Shown: one piece after another, positions 19,649-31,443 of the stretch
How the letters are laid out: each line of letters starts with the position of its first letter
Position numbering within the stretch: position 1 is the stretch's first letter
Source: Janthinobacterium saanense
Lineage (GTDB): Bacteria; Pseudomonadota; Gammaproteobacteria; Burkholderiales; Burkholderiaceae_D
Direction: 5' to 3'
Assembly (NCBI RefSeq): GCF_014200675.1
Contig: NZ_JACHCI010000008.1
Coordinates: 1-64,000, forward strand
DNA length: 64,000 nt
Made by a program: the position numbers and the translations under genes
Notes under the pieces: model-generated
Told to the model about the DNA's origin: nothing
What the model saw: only the letters and a program-made list of their open reading frames with translations
Databases searched by the model: none

Positions 19649-20179
19649 GTTGGTCTCGCTAAAAACAAAAAAAATGCAAAATCGGGTCTGACGTCCCGTC
19701 AGTTTTTGGTGCCAATGACAATCGCGCACTTATGCCAAGGCACAAGCTGGCCAATCTCATCGCCCGCTTAAACGCCTAGCAAATCTGCTAATGCGTCGTT
19801 AATCCACGCTTAGTCCATATTGTCGTTCCAAATGAATAAACACGGAATACGGGCGGGGAACCCTGAATTATTCAGCATATGGCCCCCTGTTGTCAAGGAT
19901 TGCCGTGATCGCCAGGGATTTTCCATCTGGCGCCATAGGGCGCTATGCCGCACCAGCACTGGGTAAGGGCGAAAAAACAGCAAGGATAAGTCGCGTCTTA
20001 TACACATGCCGCCACGCCTTCCACATAAAAATAAGCGCCGCGCCTGTGGATAACTTTGACGGTCGGGAGTAGAATAGCGCGTTACGTGTGGCGAGCCCTC
20101 GCGCGACGCCGGCCTTGCAACACGGTGCACGCAGGGCAGAATCGATACGCCCTCCCACACCTTTTCACATAGACGATTC
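19649..20179. other. oriC: Probable chromosomal replication origin (oriC) region
   Basis: A 531-bp intergenic region between divergent rpmH and dnaA. Two perfect DnaA boxes are present: TTATACACA at 19998-20006 and, on the minus strand, TTATCCACA at 20045-20053. An AT-richer tract lies near 19800-19880. Essential genes run leftward to its left and rightward to its right. Only two perfect boxes were found by eye; weaker boxes are likely. It also holds the promoters of rpmH and dnaA. The origin could instead extend into the dnaA-dnaN gap. Confidence 0.7.
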
Positions 20180-21577
20180 ATGGATAATTTCTGGCAGGCC
20201 TGTTCCGCGCAGTTGGAACTGGAGCTGACACCGCAACAATTCAGTGCGTGGATAAAACCGCTTATCCCTCTCGATTACGAAGAGGGCAAGCTGCGCATCG
20301 CTGCGCCCAATCGCTTCAAGCTCGATTGGGTCAAGACCCAGTTCGCCAGCCGCATTACCGCATTGGCCATACAATATTTCGAAGCGCCCACGGACGTGCA
20401 GTTCGTGCTCGATCCGCGCCTGGCATTGCCTAAAAAACCAGTTGCCGCCAGCACCCCGGCCAGCGATCCGAATGGCGGCGCGCCCAGTGCGCGCAGCGCC
20501 GTGGAAGCGCCCCCGAGTGTGCCGGAACTGAGCATAGGCGCCGCGCCGCGCCGCGAGCAAAGCCGCATCAACACCGACCTGACCTTCGACAGCTTCGTGA
20601 CCGGCAAGGCCAACCAATTGGCGCGTGCCGCCGCGATCCAGGTAGCCAACAATCCGGGCGTGTCCTACAACCCGCTGTTCTTCTACGGCGGCGTGGGCCT
20701 CGGCAAGACGCACTTGATCCATGCTATCGGCAACCAGGTAATGGCCGACAATCCGGGCGCGAAGATTCGCTACATCCACGCAGAACAGTATGTTCGCGAC
20801 GTAGTGACCGCTTACCAACGCAAGGGTTTCGACGACTTCAAGCATTACTATCACTCGCTCGACATGCTGTTGATCGATGATATTCAATTCTTCGGCGGCA
20901 AGAGCCGCACGCAGGAAGAGTTTTTCTATGCCTTTGAAGCACTGATTGCTGCCAAGAAACAGATCATCATCACCTCGGATACCTATCCGAAAGAAATCAC
21001 CGGCATGGATGACCGCTTGATTTCGCGCTTCGACTCGGGCCTGACAGTGGCCATCGAACCGCCGGAACTGGAAATGCGGGTGGCGATTCTGTTGAAAAAA
21101 GCCAAACAGGAAGGCGTGACCTTCTCGGACGATGTGGCCTTCTTTGTCGCCAAGCACTTGCGCTCGAACGTGCGCGAACTGGAAGGCGCGCTGCGCAAGA
21201 TCCTGGCCTACTCGCGTTTCCATGGTAAAGATATCACCATCGATATCGTCAAGGAAGCCCTGAAGGACTTGCTGTCGGTACAGAATCGCCAGATTTCCGT
21301 GGAAAACATCCAGAAAACAGTAGCCGACTTCTTCAATATCAAGGTCGCCGACATGTATTCGAAGCGCCGCCCGGCCAATATCGCCCGGCCGCGCCAGATC
21401 GCCATGTATCTGGCCAAGGAATTGACGCAGAAGAGCTTGCCGGAGATCGGCGAACTGTTTGGCGGCCGCGACCACACGACCGTGTTGCACGCCGTGCGCA
21501 AGATCGCCCTGGACCGCACAAAAAATCCGGAATGCAACCACGAACTGCACGTTCTTGAGCAAACGCTAAAAGGCTAG
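20180..21577 (+). CDS. dnaA: Chromosomal replication initiator protein
   Basis: A 465-residue AAA+ initiator. It has the helicase-loading N-domain (1-80), a variable proline/alanine linker (83-128), the ATPase with Walker A GGVGLGKT (170-177) and Walker [10 protein letters not shown], and a C-terminal domain IV with the DNA-binding signature [11 protein letters not shown]. It binds the boxes in the region directly upstream to open the origin; that region also allows autoregulation. Confidence 0.99.
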   Translation: MDNFWQACSAQLELELTPQQFSAWIKPLIPLDYEEGKLRIAAPNRFKLDWVKTQFASRITALAIQYFEAPTDVQFVLDPRLALPKKPVAASTPASDPNGGAPSARSAVEAPPSVPELSIGAAPRREQSRINTDLTFDSFVTGKANQLARAAAIQVANNPGVSYNPLFFYGGVGLGKTHLIHAIGNQVMADNPGAKIRYIHAEQYVRDVVTAYQRKGFDDFKHYYHSLDMLLIDDIQFFGGKSRTQEEFFYAFEALIAAKKQIIITSDTYPKEITGMDDRLISRFDSGLTVAIEPPELEMRVAILLKKAKQEGVTFSDDVAFFVAKHLRSNVRELEGALRKILAYSRFHGKDITIDIVKEALKDLLSVQNRQISVENIQKTVADFFNIKVADMYSKRRPANIARPRQIAMYLAKELTQKSLPEIGELFGGRDHTTVLHAVRKIALDRTKNPECNHELHVLEQTLKG

Positions 21578-21738
21578 AGCACGCAGCCGCAACACTGGCT
21601 CAAATCGTGCTTTACCCTTATTATCTGGAAGAGAGTCCGCGGCCGATCCGTCGGACTTTGCAGAGCAGCTTCCAGAGCAACATTGTTAAATAAATACGTT
21701 AAACTAAGTATTGTTAAACCTATAGATTGAGGATAAAT

Positions 21739-22845
21739 ATGCAATTGGTCAAAACCACCCGAGATACCCTTCTCCGGCCACTGCAGATCGTGAGCGGTAT
21801 TGTCGAGCGTCGGCACACTATGCCGATTCTGGCCAATATCCTCATCCGCAAAGACGGTGAAAATGTCTCCTTCCTGTCCACCGACACCGAAGTGCAGATC
21901 ACCACGCACGCGGAAATCGGTTCGGGCGCCGATGTGACGGGCACCACCGTGGCCGCCCGCAAGCTGCTCGACATTCTGCGCGCGCTGCCCGAATCGGGCG
22001 ACGTCACCATGACCCTGCTGAACAAGCGCCTGACCGTGCAAACGGGCAAGTCGCGCTTCGCGCTGCAAACCCTGGCGGCGGAAGAGTTTCCAACTGTGCA
22101 ACAAGCGGAAAGCTACAACGCCAGCGTCACCCTGCCGCAAAAAACGCTGAAACACCTGTTCAATATGGTGCATTTCTCGATGGCGCAGCAAGACATCCGC
22201 TACTACCTGAACGGCTTGCTGCTGGTTCTGGATGGCAATAACGTGATCGCCGTGGCGACCGACGGCCACCGCCTGGCTTTCTGCCAGGTGGCAACCGAGC
22301 AAACTTTTGCGCGCCAGGAAGTCATTATTCCGCGCAAGACCATCATCGAACTGCAGCGCCTGCTGGAAGAAAACGATGAGCCAGTGCAACTGGACATCGC
22401 CGCCAACCAGGTAAAACTGACCTTTGCCGACATCGAGCTGATCTCGAAACTGGTGGAAGGCAAGTTCCCTGACTACACGCGCGTGATTCCAAAGGGTTAC
22501 AAAAACGACTTCACGATTGGCCGCGATGAACTGCTGCGCTCGCTGCAACGCGCCGCCATCATGACCAGCGACAAGTTCAAGGGCGTGCGCTGCATCATCA
22601 CCCCGGGCAGCATGAAGATCAGCTCGACCAATGCCGACCAGGAAGAAGCGGTCGAGGAACTGGAAATCGACTACGGCGGCGATTCCGTCGACATCGGCTT
22701 CAATGTGACGTATTTGCTGGACGTGTTGAACAACCTGAAGTGCGAATATGTCAATATCGCGCTGGGCGACTCGAATTCGTCCGCACTCATTTCGATTCCA
22801 GACAATGCCGACTTTAAATATGTCGTCATGCCAATGCGCATTTAA
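21739..22845 (+). CDS. dnaN: DNA polymerase III subunit beta (sliding clamp)
   Basis: A 368-residue clamp subunit starting MQLVKTTRD and ending in the conserved YVVMPMR, full length for the family. Two monomers form the ring that tethers DNA polymerase III. The ATG at 21739 has a TGAGGA ribosome site at 21728-21733. It lies 161 bp after dnaA; no terminator was seen between, so some co-transcription is likely. Confidence 0.98.
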   Translation: MQLVKTTRDTLLRPLQIVSGIVERRHTMPILANILIRKDGENVSFLSTDTEVQITTHAEIGSGADVTGTTVAARKLLDILRALPESGDVTMTLLNKRLTVQTGKSRFALQTLAAEEFPTVQQAESYNASVTLPQKTLKHLFNMVHFSMAQQDIRYYLNGLLLVLDGNNVIAVATDGHRLAFCQVATEQTFARQEVIIPRKTIIELQRLLEENDEPVQLDIAANQVKLTFADIELISKLVEGKFPDYTRVIPKGYKNDFTIGRDELLRSLQRAAIMTSDKFKGVRCIITPGSMKISSTNADQEEAVEELEIDYGGDSVDIGFNVTYLLDVLNNLKCEYVNIALGDSNSSALISIPDNADFKYVVMPMRI

Positions 22846-22880
22846 AAATAAGGGGCGGACCCTCGGGACTCGGCGTCCCC

Positions 22881-22977
22881 GTCTGACCCCAGCATTTCGC
22901 CGTTGGGTTAAATGCAATATCACGCAATCAAGAAACCCAATGAAAAGCTGGGGTCAGACCCGAAGGGTCTGACCCCG
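22881..22977. repeat. Nested inverted repeat between dnaN and gyrB
   Basis: An outer pair of arms (GTCTGACCCCAGC at 22881-22893 with its complement ending in GGGGTCAGAC near 22948-22959, both extended by a GGGTT/AACCC pair) encloses about 50 bp. The right arm also pairs with an adjacent copy (22950-22976, GGGGTCAGACCC / GGGTCTGACCCC) as a second hairpin. The two structures are mutually exclusive. It looks like a dispersed intergenic palindromic element rather than a simple terminator, since no T-run follows. Confidence 0.7.
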
Positions 22978-22993
22978 GAACAGTAGCAGTTAA

Positions 22994-25507
<2,514 letters not shown>

Positions 25508-26115
25508 GCGTCATGTAGCACGTAGGGCGCCAAAGTATCTGCAACTGGCGCCACAATTTTGCGACTAAAAACCGTTAGTTTGTGCGACTGGCCTATTGTT
25601 TTCGCTAAGCTGAATGCAAAAGCCGTGCAGAATTAGTCAGTAACTGATGACACGAGGATTGAAAATCCTTGTGTCGGTGGTTCGATTCCGCCCTGGGCCA
25701 CCAAGAACATACCTCACGCAACGGAAAATCCTGGTGTCCGGTATATTTCCCGCTCACCGCGCCACCCAGTACCGGTAACCTACCAAATCGTCCAATCGAC
25801 CATATTCCCCCCTGCTGACCTGTGCAGATATCAAAACAGAGTTTGATCGTTCGGTTATTGTCTCAGGTCTGCCAGCTACAGGGAACGGCGTGGTGAATAA
25901 AGCAGTGGTTCCACAGGAGGATCGCAGTCCTGAATATTCTCATCACTGCCGCCACCTGTTCTCACTGACTGCCGCCACTCAATTGCATAAAGCGCCGCCA
26001 ACCGTTCTCATTGCTCACACCGCCAGCGCTTAGCGGGCGTTGCGGCCATCACCCTAGGAAGCTACGAATGACTGCTTCCGCCCCAAAGCGGTCATTGTGC
26101 AAGCCATGTGAGCGT
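25508..26115. other. Gene-free junction after gyrB
   Basis: No convincing protein gene was seen on either strand. The stretch contains the tRNA-Phe 3' half described separately (25654-25703). About 20 bp further on is a weak partial echo of the same sequence (GAAAATCCTGGTGTC near 25723), which may be chance. This is the left boundary of the accessory region. Confidence 0.6.
25654..25703 (+). repeat. tRNA-Phe(GAA) 3' half, probable attachment-site remnant
   Basis: The sequence folds as the 3' part of tRNA-Phe: anticodon stem GAGGA/TCCTT with loop TTGAAAA (anticodon GAA), variable loop GTGTC, T-arm GGTGG/CCGCC with loop TTCGATT, acceptor strand CTGGGCC and the terminal ACCA. The 5' half (acceptor start and D-arm) is missing, so it cannot be a working tRNA. 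Such 3' halves are left when an element integrates by a tyrosine recombinase. A near-identical inverted copy lies at 49708-49749. No integrase gene was found between them. Confidence 0.8.
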
Positions 26116-26673
26116 TCATTTGTATCTAAGAAACTCGACCCTAGCGCCGTGCTCGCCCAGTGCATGGGCCAGCCCAACCGGATTTGCCACGCGACCAACG
26201 TTTGAGTAGGAGTACGGTGAAGTAAATGCCTTATAGAAGACAACCAAGGTCTTCGAGCCGTACAGCAAAAGGTCGCCATTGCTGATCATTTCCATCCTAG
26301 TCGCGTTAGCCGGCAGCGCCCTTTGCAGATCTGCATACTTCTCGTTTCCGTTGAGTTCGGCCATATCCAGCGTCAGCGGCAGCATCTTGGCAAATGCATG
26401 CCCGGTCACGTTGTCGGACAAGATGACGACGAAGCGACGTTCTCCAACAACCATCCACATACGCGACTCCTCGGGCCTCAGGGATGCGCTAGCCGCAACC
26501 GGGGCAAGAACGAATGGCGCGGAGGCGGACTGCTGTCGGGCCTCGCAAGCGCCGAGGGGTAGCAAGCATAGCAACAGGCCCAGCCCATGCAGGCCACCGG
26601 ATAGGCGGCGCTCGCTCATGCTGGTTACTGGATGCTGGGCGCCGTTGCGAACCTCTAGCTTGCGTGTAACCAT
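26116..26673 (-). CDS. Cyclophilin-like fold lipoprotein
   Basis: A 185-residue protein. After an N-terminal region with a lipobox-like LLPLGAC (about residues 42-48), it has a cyclophilin-like fold domain (VILSDNVTGHAFAKMLPLTLDM onward is typical of the Cyclophil_like group), ending with GLAHALGEHGARVEFLRYK-type beta sheet. The function of this group is unknown. The ATG at 26673 has AAGGAG 6 bp upstream; longer upstream frames are not coding. It follows the MFS gene on the same strand after 26 bp and is probably the third gene of that operon. Confidence 0.75.
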   Translation of the reverse strand: MVTRKLEVRNGAQHPVTSMSERRLSGGLHGLGLLLCLLPLGACEARQQSASAPFVLAPVAASASLRPEESRMWMVVGERRFVVILSDNVTGHAFAKMLPLTLDMAELNGNEKYADLQRALPANATRMEMISNGDLLLYGSKTLVVFYKAFTSPYSYSNVGRVANPVGLAHALGEHGARVEFLRYK

Positions 26674-26699
26674 TGCTTGCTCCTTCGTTGGTAGCCGGC

Positions 26700-27914
26700 T
26701 CAGCTTGCCTGCAGCGCTTGCGAGCGCGAGGTTAGGAAGGCAGCCAGAAGCAGTACGGCTGCACTGGCGATGAACGTGCTCTGATATCCGCTCTTGTCGA
26801 ACAGGAAGCCGCCGATCGTGGAACCGAGGGCGATGGCGAGTTGCACGACGGCAACCATCAACCCGCCCCCCGCCTCTGCATCGCGCGGCAGCGTTGTAGC
26901 CAACCATGACCACCAGCCCACCGGCGCAGCGGTCGCGACAACGCCCCAGATGCCCAGCAGTACCGTCACGGCAGCAACCTTGCTGCCAAAGAGGGTCAGC
27001 GCCACGGCGATCAATGCCATCAGGACGGGAATGGCGACCAGCGTCCGGGGAAAATTCCAATTCAGGAACTTGCTGATGACGGTGGTGCCGATAAAGCCGC
27101 CTGCGCCAATCGCCAGCAATATCAGCGACAGCGTGGATATGTCTACGCGCGTCACGCTTTCAAGGAATGGACGCAAATAGGTGAACAAGGCGAACTGTCC
27201 CATGAAAAATGTGCTGACAGCCAGCATGCCCAGGGCAACCTTCGGGTCCCGCAGCAGTGTGAAGACCTTGCGCGAACCCGCCGAGCTAGCCTGGGGCGGC
27301 ATGGAAGGCAGACTGATCCACTGCCAGACAAAGGCAACCAGGGCCACTGGCACCAGGCAAAGGAAGGCACCACGCCAGCCGATGACGGAACCGAGGTAAC
27401 TGCCCAGGGGCGCGGCGACAACGGTCGCCAGCGCATTACCGCCATTGAAGATGGCCAGCGCGCGCGGCACCTGATGGGAAGGCACAAGGCGCATCGCGGT
27501 GGCGGCCGACAAAGACCAGAAGCCGCCAACCACCACGCCGATTAGCGCACGTCCCGCCATGTACAGAAAATAGTTCGGCGCCATCGCGACGACGGCCCCA
27601 GAAACGGCCATCAGTGCGGTCAGCCCCAGCAGGAGCGTCTTGCGGTCCATGCTGCCAGCGATTGTGGAAATCGACAGGCTGGTGAGTACGGCGAAGGCGC
27701 CGGAGATGGCAATGCCCTGTCCTGCCAAGCCTTCGCTGACCAGGAGATCCTTAGCCATGGGCGTCAACAGGCTGACGGGCATGAATTCCGAGGCGATCAG
27801 CGCGAAAACGCACAGCGTCATTGCGAAGACCCCGCCCCACATGGCCGCTTGCGTAACGGCATCAGCGTGCCCGTGCACGCCACCTGGGGTTGCGTTGCTG
27901 ATTGGTGCTGTCAT
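26700..27914 (-). CDS. MFS transporter (DHA1 efflux type)
   Basis: A 404-residue major facilitator with about 12 membrane helices. The start region (ALIASEFMPVSLLTPMAKDL) and GRALIGVVVGGFWSLSAATAMRLVP are typical of AraJ/YdhP-like sugar or drug exporters. It lies between the secreted hydrolase gene (9 bp upstream) and the cyclophilin-like gene on the same strand, forming a likely three-gene operon next to a divergent LysR regulator. The exported compound is unknown. Confidence 0.88.
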   Translation of the reverse strand: MTAPISNATPGGVHGHADAVTQAAMWGGVFAMTLCVFALIASEFMPVSLLTPMAKDLLVSEGLAGQGIAISGAFAVLTSLSISTIAGSMDRKTLLLGLTALMAVSGAVVAMAPNYFLYMAGRALIGVVVGGFWSLSAATAMRLVPSHQVPRALAIFNGGNALATVVAAPLGSYLGSVIGWRGAFLCLVPVALVAFVWQWISLPSMPPQASSAGSRKVFTLLRDPKVALGMLAVSTFFMGQFALFTYLRPFLESVTRVDISTLSLILLAIGAGGFIGTTVISKFLNWNFPRTLVAIPVLMALIAVALTLFGSKVAAVTVLLGIWGVVATAAPVGWWSWLATTLPRDAEAGGGLMVAVVQLAIALGSTIGGFLFDKSGYQSTFIASAAVLLLAAFLTSRSQALQAS

Positions 27915-27923
27915 GGGATGCGC

Positions 27924-29015
27924 CTACGCCAGATTCTTGTGGAAGAATGCGTTCAGCTTGTCCCAAGGGATGAGCTTGACCCGGTCATACAGATCGACGT
28001 GCCCTGCGCCTGGTACGATCACCAGTTCCTTCGGCTCCGCACTGAGGCGATAAGCATCTTCGCTGAACTCCCGGGAATGCGCTTGGTCGCCCGTGATGAA
28101 CAACATGGGGCGCGGGGAAATCGTCTCGATATCGTTGAACGGGTAAAAGTTCATGAACTTGACGTTGCTGGCCAGCGTAGGGTGAGTCGTCAGCTCACGC
28201 GACGCCCCTGCCGGCGTGAACTCGCCGCGCGAGGTGCGATAGAAGTCATAGAACTCGCGCTGGATGGGATGCGTATTGGCATCGAGCTGGTGCACGGTAC
28301 CGCCGGTGTACGCGATTGCGCCACCGGTAAATTCCACGTAGCGCTGTTGCGCCGCCTCGCCAATGATCTGCTTGCGTTGCTCTAGCGTCTGCGAGTGGTT
28401 CAGCGCATTTCGGTTGGCGGCACCCATGTCGTACATGCTGACAGTGGCAATGGCCTTCATGCGCGGATCGATCTTGGCGGCACTGATGACGAAACTGCCG
28501 CTGCCGCAAATACCGAGAACGCCGATCCGCTCCCTGTCGATGAATGGCTGGGTGCCCAGATAGTCTACTGCGGCGCTGAAGGCTTCGGCATAGATATCAG
28601 GTGCCACGGCATTGCGCGGTTGGCCGGCGCTTTTGCCCCAGAAGGACTGATCGATGGCCAAAGTGACGAACCCCTGCTCCGCCAGTTTCTGCGCATACAG
28701 ATTTGAACTTTGCTCCTTTACCGCGCCCATCGGATGGCCGATGATGATCGCCGGATGCTTGGCATTGCGGTTGAGATCCTTGGGCGTGAACAAATTGCCG
28801 ACGACCTGCATCTGGTACTGGTTGTTGAAGCTGACCTTGCGCGCAGTGACTGTCGCGCTCCTGTAGAAGTTGTCCGCTTTGTTGGACATGTCCGTCACGG
28901 GCCTGTTATCGGCGGCGAACGCGGAACTGGGGGCAACGGAAAGGCTGCCCAGCACGGCCATGCCGGTGCCAGCAGTCTTCAGGAAATCGCGGCGCGCTAC
29001 ATCATCTATGTTCAT
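27924..29015 (-). CDS. Tat-exported alpha/beta hydrolase (YcjY-like)
   Basis: A 363-residue hydrolase. The N-terminus has a twin-arginine-type signal (ARRDFLKTAG, then a hydrophobic stretch ending SAFA), so it is probably exported folded to the periplasm. The core has IIGHPMG, the nucleophile region GICGSGS and a late GAGHVDLYD histidine motif. It resembles the YcjY/dienelactone-hydrolase-like group; the exact nucleophile residue is unclear. The ATG at 29015 has GGAG upstream. It is the first gene of the likely operon with the MFS and cyclophilin-like genes. Confidence 0.85.
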   Translation of the reverse strand: MNIDDVARRDFLKTAGTGMAVLGSLSVAPSSAFAADNRPVTDMSNKADNFYRSATVTARKVSFNNQYQMQVVGNLFTPKDLNRNAKHPAIIIGHPMGAVKEQSSNLYAQKLAEQGFVTLAIDQSFWGKSAGQPRNAVAPDIYAEAFSAAVDYLGTQPFIDRERIGVLGICGSGSFVISAAKIDPRMKAIATVSMYDMGAANRNALNHSQTLEQRKQIIGEAAQQRYVEFTGGAIAYTGGTVHQLDANTHPIQREFYDFYRTSRGEFTPAGASRELTTHPTLASNVKFMNFYPFNDIETISPRPMLFITGDQAHSREFSEDAYRLSAEPKELVIVPGAGHVDLYDRVKLIPWDKLNAFFHKNLA

Positions 29016-29239
29016 GTTTGTTTCTCCAGTTCGTTCGGTATGGGCTGGGCGTATTACGTTTAGCGACATCGTACGTGGCGGTTACCGCGTCGGCACACCG
29101 AAAACTCGAACAAACATATGTGCTACAGCCATGAATACTCTGTATATTTATATCTAAATTCACACATTCCCCTTGATATCATAGGTAGCTGGGCAGCACG
29201 CCGAGACATCATCAACTGCAGGTTTCAGGAATCATCAAA

Positions 29240-30133
29240 ATGGCCAGAGATAATATTATTGATATTCTTATATTTTTCGAGGTCGCTCGCCAACGCAGTT
29301 TCACCCGTGCCGCCATCAAGCTAGGCATGTCCCAGTCCACTCTCAGTCACATCATTCGGGATCTGGAGGCCCGGCTGGGCGTGCGGCTGCTCAATCGTAC
29401 GACCAGGAGTGTTTCGCCGACCGAAGCAGGCGAGCGCCTGCTGACCAATGTCGCGCCGCGGCTTGATGAGGTCCATGCCGAAATCGCTGCTGTCAGCGAT
29501 TTAAATGGCAAGCCAGCGGGTACGGTGCGCATCACTGCTATCGACCACGTTATCGATACCCTGCTGTGGCCACGGCTGGCACCGGTGCTGCCTCACTATC
29601 CAGACCTGAATATCGAGATTCAATCAGATTACAAGCTGATCGATATTGCCGCGGACCGTTATGACATCGGAGTACGCTATGGAGACCAGGTGGCGGAGGA
29701 CATGATTGCTGTCCGGCTCACGCCCGACATTCCTACCATGATCGTTGGCTCACCTGCCTACTTCTCTTGGCATATGCAACCCACCAATTTGCATGACCTG
29801 ATGAAGCACAATTGCATCACACTGCGGCTCGCAGGCAGTGGCGGCATCTACGCGTGGGAACTGCAGCATGATGGACGCAGCGTGGAAGCTAGGGTGAGCG
29901 GCCAGGCCGTGTTTACCAGCGCCGTGCCCATGGTACAAGCGGCCTTGAGCGGCAATGGCCTGGCGTTCGTCACGGAAGACCTGGTTGCGGGACACATACG
30001 GGAAGGCCGATTAATCAGCGTCATGAGCGACTGGTGTAAAAGGTTTCCTGGCCTCCATGCGTACTATCCCAGCCGCCGCCACGAATCGAGGGCACTTCGG
30101 ATTGTTGTCGAAGCTATTCGTCACAAGGAGTAA
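29240..30133 (+). CDS. LysR family transcriptional regulator
   Basis: The 297-residue protein has an N-terminal winged helix (residues 8-66, with SFTRAAIKLGMSQSTLSHIIRDLE) and a LysR effector domain. It is divergent from the hydrolase/MFS/cyclophilin operon with about 220 bp between starts, so it most likely controls that operon. The intergenic region is AT-rich, as usual for LysR targets. Inducer unknown. Confidence 0.9.
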   Translation: MARDNIIDILIFFEVARQRSFTRAAIKLGMSQSTLSHIIRDLEARLGVRLLNRTTRSVSPTEAGERLLTNVAPRLDEVHAEIAAVSDLNGKPAGTVRITAIDHVIDTLLWPRLAPVLPHYPDLNIEIQSDYKLIDIAADRYDIGVRYGDQVAEDMIAVRLTPDIPTMIVGSPAYFSWHMQPTNLHDLMKHNCITLRLAGSGGIYAWELQHDGRSVEARVSGQAVFTSAVPMVQAALSGNGLAFVTEDLVAGHIREGRLISVMSDWCKRFPGLHAYYPSRRHESRALRIVVEAIRHKE

Positions 30134-30210
30134 GCCAAGGAGCTGATCGTCAGATCAGACCGCGCCTAAATTGATGTGTCCGAGCCGCTGCAACATACAG
30201 CCCATATTTC

Positions 30211-30245
30211 TGACCGTCTGCTTCTGGCCGGTTGCAGACGTTCAG
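30211..30245 (+). repeat. Hairpin repeat copy a (TGGCCGG loop)
   Basis: Arms CGTCTGC (30215-30221) and GCAGACG (30234-30240) pair perfectly around the 12-nt loop TTCTGGCCGGTT; outer TGA/TCA also pair. It lies 5 bp past the stop of the COQ7-like gene. Three further copies share the loop but differ in the arms. Confidence 0.7.
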
Positions 30246-30249
30246 ATGC

Positions 30250-30795
30250 CTACAGGCGCATTCCCAGCCATATGACTGATTCAGTAGCGCGAGAGACTGC
30301 GGAGCTAAGTATTCGCCCAAACATGCCGATCGGGTAATTGTGATTCGCTGCCGAATCATGATGCTCTTGCTCATCGTTTAGAATGCCAGAGATGGCGGAA
30401 ACTGCCTCGACGTCCTGTGCCAGGAGTTCAATCTGATGACGCAGATGGCGAAGCACTGTTCGCTCAACAGCTACTGTCGTAAGCGATATTGCGTGCGCAC
30501 CAAGTAACCCGGTTCCGATTCCCAGAGCATAACCACCCGCCGCACACAGCCAATAACTCTTGCAACGGCTCAAACCACGACGTTTGAGTTCGTTGCCAAA
30601 AATAGTCCGGTGCTTCTCTTCATCCACCTTGAAGGCCAACAGCTCCGGTAAAAGCGACTTTGCAGTAAAGCGCGCCATAAAAATCTGACCCGTGTAGATG
30701 CTGACGGCTCCATGCTCACCAGCATGGTTCACTTTCATTACCCGCCCAGCCAAGTTAGTTGCCTTCATCGATGCCGAAAATCCTTCGCGTTTCAT
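30250..30795 (-). CDS. COQ7-like demethoxyubiquinone hydroxylase family protein
   Basis: A 181-residue ferritin-like di-iron protein. Ligand motifs are visible: NHAGEHGA (ExxH), DEEKH, and a late DEQEHHD. The family hydroxylates demethoxyubiquinone in ubiquinone synthesis. The gene is flanked closely on both sides by the hairpin repeat (5 bp after its stop and 6 bp before its start), and no other quinone gene is nearby, so this may be an accessory copy carried as a cassette. No good ribosome site precedes the first ATG. Confidence 0.8.
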   Translation of the reverse strand: MKREGFSASMKATNLAGRVMKVNHAGEHGAVSIYTGQIFMARFTAKSLLPELLAFKVDEEKHRTIFGNELKRRGLSRCKSYWLCAAGGYALGIGTGLLGAHAISLTTVAVERTVLRHLRHQIELLAQDVEAVSAISGILNDEQEHHDSAANHNYPIGMFGRILSSAVSRATESVIWLGMRL

Positions 30796-30800
30796 TTAGA

Positions 30801-30838
30801 ATGACTGGCAGCTCTTGGCCGGTTGCAGCCACCGTCAC
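30801..30838 (+). repeat. Hairpin repeat copy b (TGGCCGG loop)
   Basis: Arms TGGCAGC (30806-30812) and GCAGCCA (30825-30831) pair at six of seven positions around TCTTGGCCGGTT; outer TGAC (30802-30805) and GTCA (30834-30837) pair after a small bulge. Same orientation as copy a, 590 bp away. Confidence 0.65.
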
Positions 30839-31035
30839 CCCAGGCTTGGAAATATAGAGGGCACTGTATAGAGCATTAATCCATTATGAATAGCATGTGC
30901 TACGTAGGACGCCCAAAACGCAGGAAGATATCCCAAAGGCCGCAAAATCATGTAGCTAAGCGCAAACAACGAACCTGCGAGAAGCGCACTTATTCCGTGA
31001 AGGATACCCGGAGAGTCAATCTCATAACCGGACAC
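30835..31035 (-). pseudogene. Membrane protein fragment, possibly CPBP family C-terminus
   Basis: A 66-residue hydrophobic reading frame. The end (FWASYVAHAIHNGLML) resembles the last motif (HxxxN) of CPBP intramembrane proteases, but the EExxxR and FxxxH motifs are missing. It is best read as the tail of a gene whose front is gone. It begins directly next to repeat copy b. A different frame overlaps its start (30990-31286, 98 residues) and resembles nothing I know. Confidence 0.4.
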
Positions 31036-31443
31036 TGATTCTCCTGCCGGACATTTGACTCCTCATCTACGCCTGCGTTTGCGCCAAATATCGGGGCGAG
31101 ATCCACGCCCTCGAGCATATGTTCGGTCATGCACCACACCCCACCGCCGAGATAGCGATTGCCTTGCTCATCTCGGACGAAAAAACCAGAACCGCCCTGA
31201 ATGACCATCACGACCTTTGGCGTCAATGCAGGCAACGACACATTGACGATAAACGCAATCAATCCTTGGGCAAACGCGCCGCTCACCCTGCCGGATCTTA
31301 GTAGGCGAAGCTAGTTTTCTTGCACGGGGCTCGGTGTTTCTAGTTCTTATGATGTGCACATGGTGCCACCGGCGGCGCCAGCCGCAACTGCCGTCCGGCC
31401 CGCATGGCCGATTCACGTGTGCAGCCTGTGCTGCGACGTGGAC
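31036..31443. other. Stretch without a recognised gene
   Basis: The minus strand has an open frame of 98 codons (30990-31286) with a hydrophobic start and a GGSGFFVRDEQGNRYLGGG segment; it looks moderately protein-like but is unrecognised and lacks support. The rest up to the isocitrate-lyase-like gene holds nothing I can name. Confidence 0.4.

Noticed and set aside
25654-25703. Complete tRNA gene
   Set aside because: The 5' acceptor strand and D-arm are absent in the 60 bp upstream; only the 3' half can be folded.
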